Program-made: the position numbers and the translations under genes
NCBI RefSeq assembly: GCF_016097555.1
Contig: NC_054702.1
Coordinates: 70,205,695 to 70,269,694 of the forward strand
Direction: 5' to 3'
DNA length: 64,000 nucleotides
Source: Gigantopelta aegis
Lineage: Eukaryota > Mollusca > Gastropoda > Neomphalida > Peltospiridae
Notes under the pieces: generated by a model
What the model was told of the DNA's origin: nothing
What the model saw: only the letters and a program-made list of their open reading frames with translations
Database searches by the model: none
Part shown: piece by piece, positions 14,502-26,617 of the stretch
Layout of the letters: every line of letters begins with the position of its first letter
Position numbering within the stretch: position 1 is the first letter of the stretch

Positions 14502-17500
14502 GGGTATATATAATGTATACACACATGTATACACACATGTATACATCTATTTAGTCAACAACATGGTATAACTGTAACCTTTTTCCATTTCTATTTCTAT
14601 TATAGTTGAGAAATCTCTGCTAAGGAGATCCTTCAACTAGGTAGTATAATGTTAGTCCAAAGCATTGTCAGATCTATTGCTATAAATACTATCAAATTCA
14701 TCAGTTCCACATGATTCTTACACAAGAGTATTCACTGTAAATTATAATTTAATATATATACACATATATATATATATAAAGGTGTAAATTAAATACAAAT
14801 ATGGATTTTCTGCTTGTGTAGGACCTTATTAATATATAGAACAGATGATTTTCCACAGGTACACATGTACATTAATCCAGTCATGGTTATTGTGGGAGAG
14901 TGATATCCCTGTTAAGTCAACATTGTGCTCAAAGCTCTGAATAAGTAATCTTCATTTGTACCAGCTGCAACATATGGTAATCTGTAATCAATATCAACCT
15001 CGATATAAATATGTGTATGTATGTGTGTGTGTATATACATGTACATGTATAATTACATTTTCTGTTAACTGGAATAGTTTACTAATTTGTCATATATTAT
15101 TGAGCTATTTTAGGAACATTTTGATAATTAATTTTGACATATTAATTAATTTATATACTATAAATTGCATGCTTATAATTGCTAGTACATGTATTATGTA
15201 AAGCTTACATGGTTAAATTAGACTGCATTATTTAGTGTGATACTACAGTTATCATGATAGTGTAACTGGATATTCTTTAGCTTTTTATTATGTTATAAAT
15301 TCATTAAAATTATGTTGAAGTTAACGACTCATCTCTGTGTTTTTTTGAGATGGCTAATTTTTTATTACTTACAAATTGCACTCAATGTCTCGAGATACTG
15401 TTTCAATTTTGAGTTTAGTTCCCTTTTTGAATACACAGTTCAGTTGAAAGTTCAAAGTCACTTTGTGCTCTTACCACCATTTGTTTTATTTTACTGTTTA
15501 TACTTAGACATTTGGTTGCTTCCACCAGTTTGATTTTAATATGAATACATTTTAATGTAATTTAAAAAAAATGATAGTATGTCTTTAATGTGTTAACAAA
15601 CGATTAAGAGTTGTAGTGTGAAAATTTAAACACTTCACAGTAGTGATGAATATATTATATATTTTTAATGTTTGTGCAATAATTTAAATGTTATTTTATT
15701 CTTACTATCTATGTTTATTTTATTCTTTATCATTGCAAATCAGTTCTTCGGAAAAAGAGAATTCACTGTCAAATGATGTGCAAAAGCTAGGTGAGCAGCT
15801 GCAGGCTAAGATGAATGTTGTGGTGGAACTGCAAAGCAAGGTAGAAAATCTTCAAGAAGCACTAGATGCAGCAAATGCGAAAGGGGAAAGTGCAAAAATT
15901 CATTTCAGTGAAAAGGAACAAGAAATGGTGGATGTAACTCAGCATATCAGTGAACAGTTGCGCAGCAAAGCTGATGAAATTGTTAATTTACAGTCCAGTT
16001 ATGAACAATCTCAAAAACACCTTACAGAAATGACTAAAAAAAGCAAAGAGAAGGATTTAAAAATCAATTCCTTGTTGGAAAATATGCAAGAACTAGAAGA
16101 AAGAATTAACCAGATTTCTGATGTCGAGTCACAGCTTGAGGCACAAGCAAATAAACTTGAAGCAACTCAAAGGCTTCTTGAATCTAGGGAACTAACAGCA
16201 AAGAAGGCTCTAGCAACTGTTAAGAAGTTGAAGATTCAGTTGGAGCAATCTAATGAAAAGTTAGAACAGATGACTTTAGAAAGAGATGAAGCTAAGAAAA
16301 GTGAAGAAACTCTGAAAGAAGAATTAAAAAACCTAACATCACAATCTGAACATGTATCTACTCTTTCCAAAGATGAGGACACACCTGACACTCCCAGCAT
16401 TGATGAATCTGAAAAATCAAAAGAGCTCGAACAACAGGTTCAGACATACATGGAATACTCCCAGCAGCTCCAGAATCAAGTTCAGTCACTCACTGAAGCA
16501 TGTCATACTGCTGAGAAGCAGCTTGGACAGAAACAGTCTGAGCTTGAAAATCTTCAAGAAACCAACACAACACTTTCAGCCCAACTCGAAGAAATTACTA
16601 CAGAAAAGGAAAATCTGAAAACACAGTTAACTAATATTGAAGTTCAAAAGACAGAGCTTGCTGCAATGAGAGATCTGCAAGTGAAAGATCTGAATGAGAC
16701 TATTCAGGAACTCCAAGGAGCTGTTGATTTCTACAAACAATCACATGCAGAGAAAGAAGAAGCAGTTATTCAGTTGATGGCTGTAAAAGAAGCATTGGTG
16801 AGAATGCAGGCAGATCTTGATGAAAAGGGTAGCATTATTGAAAGTCTAATGGAATCTCTGAAGTCATCTGAACAGATAGCTGTAGAAAGGGAATCTCTTG
16901 GTGATCAAATGTTGGTAATAGAAGAAACCATGAAATCACTTCAAGAGACTGTGATATTAAGAGAAGAAGCTTTGAAACAGTCTGAGCAGGCGGTTAAAGA
17001 CTTCCAACATCAGCTTGAGGAGAAGATTGCAGCTATTGCACAACTTGAGCTGGATGCTGTTACTTTACAGAAGGCCATTGAAGAAGCCAACTCAAAGTAT
17101 GAGATAACTGTTACAGAGAAAGACTATTTAAAACAAGAAGTTGCTTCCTATGTCAGTCAAATAGCAGACTATCAGAAAACACTGAGTTTTAGTGATGAAG
17201 AAATAAAATCACTAAAAGAAATAAATGAAAAGCTACTTTCTTCTTCTCAAATTGAAGGTGAGTGTACAAACCATAATGAGTGTCATGCTAAGATAACGGA
17301 TCTAACCAAGAAACTTGAGGAATTGAACAATGAACATGTAAAACTATGTGATAAGTACAGGGAAACCGAGGAACAGTTGGAAAAGTCGGGATCTTCTGTT
17401 GAAGACCTTAGAAAACAGATTGTCATCATTCAGAATGAAAAGCTTGCATATGGTACAAGCTGCTGGTACATTGCAGGGGGAGGAATCATCGCTTAGGTCA

Positions 17501-20500
17501 CAGATTAATGCATCCACAGAAGAGAAGAAAGATTCTGTTGATAAAGAAGAGAAAGTCCTGGTGGAAAAAGAACAAGTTTCTAGTTACAACGATGAACAGG
17601 TAGAGCAACTAACGACAAGAATATCTGTTCTGATGGAAGAAAATCAAAAGCTTTTACAGTCTCAGAATATAAATGAATGTGCTAATTGTGAAAGTTTGAA
17701 ACTTTTGCTTGAAAATGTAAAGACAGAAAAGCAGGAATTGGAAACTGAAAGACATCATCTGAAAACTGAATTTGATGCTCAGGTTGAAACCATTAACAAA
17801 ATGCAAAAGACTATTGATGACTTGCAGAATTCTGTGAAGAATCTTTACACAAAGTTAACTGAAACTGATACAGAACGAGGAATGCTTCAAAATGAGGTCG
17901 AAACATTGCAGGGGGAGATTGCTGGCTTTGAGAGAAGTGTTGCTGATGCTCAGTTTGGGGAAGAAGAAGCAAGAGAAGAGTGTAAGCAGTTGCATTCACA
18001 TATTGAAAAGCTTTCTAATCAGAATAAAAAATTAGCCAGTAAGTTTGATCTACTTGAACAAGAACACAACAAACTTAAACATGAAAACGAACAGTTAGAA
18101 CTGAAGGTGGCACAGCTATCGGACTTGAACATTTCTGGACTCTCTGTGTCAGATTCTGGAATTGCTGTGTCTGAAAAAGCAGAGATAGCTGAGAAGACAT
18201 TTGCTGCTCATGTTGCATCACCTAAAGTTGTTCATGAGACACTGAGCCAGTCAGGCCAAGCATCTGTCAGTGAGAATGAACAGCTACAAAAGGATTTGGT
18301 AGATCTGAAGAAAAGATATCAGGAACACCTCACAAACCATGAAAAAATCAAGAACAAACTCCAGGTAGCTGAAATAAAGGGTGAGAAAATGCTAGCTAAA
18401 CTCAAGAGTTTTAAGGTGAAAAATGAGGAACTTCAGAAAGAGCAAGATAATTTGCAAATACAGTTGTTGAAACAGCAAGATGTTTTACGCTCCAAAGAGC
18501 AGCATTTCAGTGATGAGAGGCAGCATTTACAGGAGCAGCTCCATAAAATGGAAATTGACAATAGACAGATGTATCATGATAACATAGACTTGAACAGTAG
18601 GGTCTCTGATCTCAGAACTGAGGTTGAAGGCTTGAAATCAAAGCTTGATCTGCAACTGGTTGAGACACAACAAATTCAGACTGGTGATACAGACATCAGA
18701 AGCAAACTTGATGAAATTACAAGGGATAGAGATTCTCAAATGCAGAAAGCTGATCAGTTGGAGCAAGAAATTCATATTTTGAAAATTTCTCTTGAGAAAG
18801 AACAGGAACTGGTGCAGGAGAATTTGTCCTGCAGTGAAACATTAGAACGAGAGCTACAGAGTACACAAAATAAGCTAAAAGATCTGCAGAATCATTATGA
18901 TATGGTTGTCACAGATAATAGTGAATTTCAAAACATTGTTGAGAGTCTAAAAGAAGATAGTAAGAAACTTAAAGGAGAACTTGAGGAAAATAAATTTCTT
19001 CTACGTAAACAGCAAGAAGATGTCGTTGCCAGCGGTCAACATTCTGAAGACCTACATAATCTGCAGAAGAAATTAACTGCTGTCGAAGATGAAAACAACA
19101 AACTTGCAGAGAAACTTGTGTCTGTTCAAAAAGAAAAACAACTGTTGCTTCAGAAGGTCACTGAACTGCAAGAGCAGCAATCTACAGTGAGTGAACTGCA
19201 GAAGAACATTATTTCACTTAATTCAGAACGAGAACATTTAGAAGAAGAAATTGAAGGAATTAGAGAGGATTTATTGGTATCAAAGAAAGAAAAACAGTCA
19301 CTAAAAGAACTGAACGATGGCTTAAATTGGAAGATTCAAGAATTGAGTAGCCTTGAGACAGACATTAGGGAAAAAACTGAAGAACTGGATCATCTTAGGA
19401 GTGAAAATAATGACCTAAAAGATCAAGTTAGTGATCTCAATCTGAAGATAATGGAAGTCGGTGCACTTGAAAATGACCTAGAGGTCAATATGGCAGAACT
19501 TGTGAAGCTACGAACTGAAAATCAAAGCATGAGAGATCAGGTTGATGGTCTTAACTGGAAATTGGAGGAATCTTCAGCTTATGAAGAAGAGCTTCAGTCA
19601 TCCAGAACTGAATTGAATATCTTGCAAACTAATTTCACTTCCTTGGAAAATGAAAAAAATATGTTGGAGGGTGAAGTGGAGTCCTTGACCAATACGATTG
19701 AAGATTTGAATTCACTTGAAGCTCAGCTAAACGAATCTGAAGTAGAGTTAACAGAGAAAAGACAGAAGATAGATAGTCTCACAGATGAACTAAATAGGCA
19801 AAATCAGCAGGCAAAAGAATTCATTCAGATTGAGCAAGCATACAGAGATACAGCAGAGAACCTTAAGAGATCAACCTCAGAAATTAAAGCTCTACAAGGA
19901 CAAGTAAATAACTTGAAAAGTAAAGTTACTTCCTTGATGTCTGTAGAAAGCGAGTTTAGCATTTTGAATGAACAGTATAACAAAGTATTAAAAGACAACA
20001 GTAGTATGGTCCAGCAGATCGACGATTTGAATGATAAAATTCAGGAACTTAGTAGTGTGAGCCGTGAGATCAGTTTTAATGTGGAACAGAAAGAACATCT
20101 GGAAAGAGAAAAGGAAGTCTTCCAGAGGAGAGTGAATGAACTTGAAGGCCAAGGCAAATCCATGACGGATGAGAACTCGCAGCTACAGCAACAGCTGTCT
20201 GAGCTTCAAGCAAGGTTGCAGCAGTTGGAGTTTGATAATAAGACGCTGAAAGCACAGTTAGATGTAGCAGCAGCTGGAAGTGACCAGATGAGCAAGTTCC
20301 AGGCAGAGTATGACAAGCTGCAGCAGCAGTTCTCAGAAGCTATGGTCCAGAAAAACGAGGTGCAGTCGGACCTGAACCAGGCACTTCACAGCACACAGCA
20401 GAGGGAGGCACGCTGTCAGCAACTTGCAGTGCAGGTGAGTCTTTTCATGTTAGCTTGGTTTTTAAGTTCCTCTACCATCCTAAGCACACTACTCTATGAA

Positions 20501-21828
20501 AAACTATGTTTTTCGTGTTAAACAGTTCAGACGAGATGGGTGATTAGAGTGGCTAAGATGTATACATTTCTATTCTGTACTAAAGAAAATGCTAATAAGA
20601 ATGTTAACTTTTTTAATCTCCCATTACCTATGTATGCTAATTGTAATATGCATACTTTGCTGTGTATTTTAGGTACAAGATACCAAAAAAATTAAAAACA
20701 GTGCATAGTTATTGTATTAATAATATAAATAGTGCAGTAATTACTTTGTTTTAAAATGTTGTTCCTTTAACAGTTTGTTGTTTTATTCAAATAATCAATG
20801 GCAATTCCATGGTGACTGACATTTCAAATACCTATATTTTCATCCTTATTGCATCCAAGTATATCTTGCTCATTTGTTTATGATTATAAGCTACTTAACG
20901 ATAACAGAAAATTCACAGGCTACCTTAGTAAACTTTTGTGACCATTTTGTTAAATGTGACTGATGCTGCAAAACATTAACATTTTTGTAATGTCAGTCAC
21001 AATCAATTAAATGGACATCAAAAGCTATTTCAGATAGTCTTGTGAATTTGTATTTAAGCATTATGTAACCTGTGGCCTTTTGATAGGAACCTAATAGCAA
21101 GAAATGCAAAAGTGACCAAAATACAGGTGTTTCAAATTCAAAATTGCCTGCTATAACATCAGTCACCATGGAATTGCTCATATTCTGATCGACACTTAAT
21201 ATAAAATATTGTATTAAATGTTAAGGTGAGTCAGCTGGCTGAAGACAGAGGCTACCTGAATGTGCAGCTTGGCAAGTTGTCCAAGTCTCTGCGAGAGAAG
21301 GAACAGGAGTGGCTGGCTATGCAGCAGCAGTACCGTGAACTGTACCAATCACACCTCAACACGCAGGCCAAGGTAGGCCTGGTACTGACGTGTACTTTCT
21401 AACATTGTAGTCTGCCATCTTAGTTTGATGAGAAAAACAAGTGTTGACAGTCTGATATGTAACTGACAACTTCACTGCCATTTATTAACAATAACTTGTT
21501 ACGTGTTTAGGAATTGACAGTACAGCTGTAGTTGACAATGTTGAGACTGTGTCTGTGATTGTTAAGTGCATATTTTACATGTTTAATAACAAAAATAAAT
21601 TTAAGAATTGTGGAATATATCTACTGTAAACCAGGAAAAACTGAACGCATATAAATTTTGCATTCTCACCCAACATCAAGTCACAAAATTTATACAAACA
21701 CATTATTTTTGTTACAAATATGCAACAGTTGTTTGTGATAAATATGCACTAAGGTGAAAAAAACATGTCACAATATTTATTCAATTTACAGTACTTACAA
21801 GATGATACCATCAGAAAAAAAAAAATCT

Positions 21829-21861
<33 letters not shown>

Positions 21862-24800
21862 GATACTCCACAAGGGTGGTATTCTTTTTATCATCCATGA
21901 TCATTCTTTTCATTTGTGACAATTTGTAAACAATTCTTTGAAACCTATAGAATGTTAAAATTTTACCAATCAAGATTATAAGAAGCGATATCTCTTAGGA
22001 GATATCTCAGATTATAGTGCCATCAATATCTCCTACAGAAGCCTCTAATGGATGATAAATGCTTCTATAGTGTAACCTGTTTAAGCATGTAGGTATTTTT
22101 GTATGACCTCTAAGTACTAGTTTAATAGTACTAAAAACAATTTTATATTTGGAAAAAAAAAGTCTATATAATAGAAATAGAGTTGTATTTTTTAATGAAT
22201 GTGTTTATTTTAATTACCAGTATTACATTTATTTTTAGTTTTCGGAGATGGAAAGAAAAACAGTTAGTGAGTCTCTTCAGAGATCGTCTCAGGCTGAAAC
22301 AGCTGTGAGCATACCAGACCAAGACGAGCTTCAGGTTTACAAACACAAGTAAGCTTTCTTTTATAACATTGGCAAATTACAAAATATATTCAGAAACTTT
22401 GATTATTTTATAATATAGTAACTAAAGAATTTTATTACCCCAGCAGGCACTCATAATGGGGAAAATAAAAATAATGCATTGGTTTAACGTACACTAATAT
22501 TGGACGATTTGACGCCAACAAACCAATCACCTTGTCGGTACTAAATATGACGTCATCATGATTTGTCAAAGCACACACAATGACGTCAAGTAGTTTAAAG
22601 CATCTTTCTGGTTTTAGTGTTAAACTTGTAATAAAATGGTAGTTTAATGTAATTCATTATAGATTTTTTTTTTTTTTGCAGAATATATAGAACTTTGGGT
22701 TTTGAAAATTATCTGTGAACCGTGAATATTATACAAAGTTAAAGCAATACCCAGCACAGTAAAGTTGTTTACGTCATTTCTATATACATGGACGTGTAGC
22801 CAATGTAGGCTATATCGAAAATAAAGGCTTAAAAAAAATAAAAAAAATAGCTGGGGATAATAAATAGAATAACAAACTCGGTACCAGTTATTATCAAATT
22901 TATGTCCCTCGTGAAATAATTTTCACTTGGGACATAAATTTGATAATAACTGGTAACTCGTTTATTGTCCTCTATTTATTTTACATAAATGATAGCACAC
23001 TCTTACTTAAATATGAATATTTTATAATAATTATGTTTTAATTAAAGAACATTCCTTGTTTTCATAATTTTTGTAATGTAATAGAAATAAATTTCTCATT
23101 GTATTAATGTTCCATTTGCCCTCAATACACTCAAGCTTTTTCCTGTCTCAACAAATGCCATTTGTGAATAGATCTTGTCATCCAGCTATAGAGCAATTGC
23201 TAATACTTGCATCAAATGATAATTGTGACATAAATATATCAGCTGAGAACAGGATTGAATTCACATTACAAAACATGCTGTGCAGTGAATTTTATATAAT
23301 AATTATACTAAAATTACAACTCTTGTGACAAAAAAATCAATCCATATAGTTCGCTAACACGCTAACAGGATTGATTTTCTTGAAACTCGTGTTAGGAAAA
23401 AAAATCTACAAAAGAATTTGTCCAAGCAAATAGTGTAGTATAGTCTGTTCTCTTATTAATGAAATCAGTGTTATCATGATTAATTTGAAGTATGTACATG
23501 TAATAAAAGGAAACTCCACATTACGAGCCTTCCATAAAGTACATACACACAAAATCTGGAATTTTTTTAAACACTCCCTCCCCCCCATGTTTGATCATAA
23601 CCCTCAATCCTGGCACACACTTTGTACGTAATGCTTGACCCCCACCCCCCCCCCCCCACCCCACACACCCCACCTACCCTCAAGTGTACCTACTTTATGG
23701 ATGGCCCCTTACAATATGAAGCTCCGTGAGGTGAATTCCATTGTGTAAAGGACAAACTAACTGATTGTTATATTTTCTCAGACTGGAGTGTTGTGAGAAG
23801 GAGCGTGACTCTGTGAGCCAGGCCGCTGTCCAGCTGGAGAAGAGTCTGCTGCTGGAGAAGGATCAGCGACAGCAGATTGAGAAGCTTGTGGGTCAGCTAC
23901 AGGACCAGCTCCAGGTGCAGGCCTCGTCCATCATGAAAGAGGTGAGCACTTACACACTCTGACAGAGTGCTATATTCATGTATGCTTCAAGACAGAGCTG
24001 GACAGTTTCTTACACACTGATAATGTTATAATTATTTACTTTTCTGCTTGAGAACAAAGCTGGACAGTTTCTTACACACTAACAGCATTATAATTATTTA
24101 CTTTTCTGCTGGAGGACAAAGCTGGACAGTTTCTTACATACTGACAGCGTTATAATTATTTACTTTTCTACTTGAGGACAAAGCTGGGCAGTTTGTTGTT
24201 ATTGAAAGAAACATACAGTCAATAAGATTATGCAGATAATATGTGTCCATGTTATTTGCAGTGTGCTGGAGTGTTCTGGGCCAGGGATTATAAAATTTCA
24301 TGGTCTAGACTCAAAATGACGTAACATGTATGCAATTTGTTTCGTGTTTAAGTCTCAGTCTTGAGTCCAGACACGAAAAGTTTTGTAAGCATGGGGCCTG
24401 ATATCTCTGTTATTCCAGACAAAAAATGTCAAACAGGGGAGCAGTTCACTAAATAGAAAACCGATAACTTTCCTTAAAAAGATGAAAGGTGAGTGCGAAA
24501 ACCCTCACCATTTTACTTGTTCGGGTGAGTTGAAGGCTTGCATAAGCCACAGTTAGCCTGTTATGGAGAAACATAGTGTCATAAGCATTCATTTTTTATG
24601 AGGAGGTGCTGTTGAAATAAATGTATTTGTGGTATGCATGGTTATTGTACACATTTTTCGATGTTTTGATTGACAGTCATTGAAAGTGTGTAGTAACTTT
24701 AACATAAAAGTTCAAATACTTGTCTTGTCTTAATATCCAGTTTTCACTAGAAAATGTACCAAAGACAGTAGGAATAAAAGAGAAAGGAAAGGAATATTTG

Positions 24801-26572
24801 TTTTAACAACATCTCAACATTCATTATATTCTGTGACAATTAGGCATTATCCCTGAAATCGTGAGTTCAACAAGGTTTTGGATGAAAGATGCTAGATAGT
24901 CTGTTTTTCTTTGTGGACCTGAGCTGTATCAGCCCTGTCCAGCTAACCATATATACGCTAGAGTTTTCTTAATCGTTAATATTTGATTTCTTTTTACTTG
25001 TTAGGTGAAACTTGATATGGAAGAATTTGAAGAGTCGAGAATAAGAGAAATCAGTCCAATGTTGAGTAAGTCTTTGTTATTTTGTTGTTACTAATATTAG
25101 ATATACTCAGTATAAAGAATGAAAACAATATGATTAGAGGTAATTTTAAGGACATTTAGACAACACTTTATATCTTAATTGGCATATATCAAGCTCAAGA
25201 TTTTTTTGGTTTCATTTATCATGTTTTTAAAATTAAATTTTCTTTTCGTCTATACACTTTACGGCAATCTGGTTGGTCCAGAGGTGCTTACTTTTTTGCG
25301 TTCATATTTCGATGTCGGTGGCCAAAGATATGTAGGAATCTTCATGCCTGAAACTTATTTGTAAGCATTGTTTTATAGCTGTTGGCAAAAATTAAACAGT
25401 TCCCCCGAAAGTGTAAATATCTGACACGTTCCCTTCATTCATTCATAAAATATAAACTAAGTAAAAATGCACATAGCTAAGACTAAAAAAATGGTATCAC
25501 TTATCAAAATGACATCATTTACCAAATGATGTCATTTGGAAATCACCTGAATCATACAGTGTGCCCATAGTTTTTTCAGTTCATACTTTCATGAACCAAA
25601 AAATAATTGCAGTCAGTTCTTAAAGTGCTGTGCCAGACCATACACTAAAATTTCTAATTCCACAATTAAATGCTTTCTTAATTCATTGCAATAATATTTT
25701 ACACCGATATGTAAATCAATAATTACGAAAATGTCCCATAAAAGTATTAAAACATCACTCCCATAGAACACTGCCGGAAACGACCGAGTAAAATTCTTGG
25801 TAAAAACATTTGCCTGTAAATAGCCGTGACGTCACGAAGGGAACACGCTTCACAGAAACCTACCACGAGATGACTTCCAGCGCAAGCGAAAGTGGGACCA
25901 TCAGTGACTGCCAAGCTTGATCATGCGATTCTTCTTTCGATGATGAATAGTGTAGTAATGACGACTGGACTAATAATTGTGCAACACAACAAATAATGCC
26001 TTATCAGTTTGAACCTGGAACATCTTCCGACGAACCACCGGCCTGACAGATGACGATGAAAATGGTCGTGGAGACTACCACTAATTTACAACTTTTATTC
26101 TTGTTTTGTTCTTTAACTTTTCGTGCGAATTATTTTGCTACACTGTATGTTCTAATACTTGTGATGTAGTAGAAAAGACGATAAATAACTCTTGAATTCT
26201 ACGAGTCAAGTGGACCCGATTTCAGTAATTTTAAGAAATAAACAAAAACGACTTTTAGTCCGTCCCATCCCTCTATGAAGATGTTTTTTTGTGTGAATAA
26301 TTTCAGTTTGATGTAAAAAAAAAAAGTAAAAGTGTTTTGTAAATAACAAAACAATACTATTTTTTTGTGTGCAGTTGTGAAAACAGTCTGCTCAGAAATA
26401 AATAACTTATAGCACATTCCATAGTATGAAAAAAAGTTTTCTCTGTGGGAGGTATAGTAAAATTAATTTAATGTATTTATAGTCTGTTTTACAGGGAATG
26501 CCTTTTTTCATACTATGGAATTTACAAGTCATTTATTTCTGAGCCGATTGTTTTCTAAGATGCATACAAAAT

Positions 26573-26617
<45 letters not shown>

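Larger units (their letters stand above)
12774..15743 (+). other. Intron between large exons 2 and 3
   Basis: Low-complexity and AT-rich. It holds a TTAA-flanked element (13575-14021) with a run of 33 G, a CA/TA microsatellite (14409-14499), and many short AT repeats. AATAAA occurs at about 13096, so an alternative transcript end here is conceivable. The acceptor at 15743 is cattgcaaatcag. No middle exon was recognised. Confidence 0.5.

Noticed and set aside
14133-14546. ORFs rich in IYIYIY
   Set aside because: Produced by the CA/TA microsatellite.
24290-24390. Inverted tctagactcaaa and ttgagtccagac as a MITE
   Set aside because: The arms are short and imperfect and there is no target duplication.
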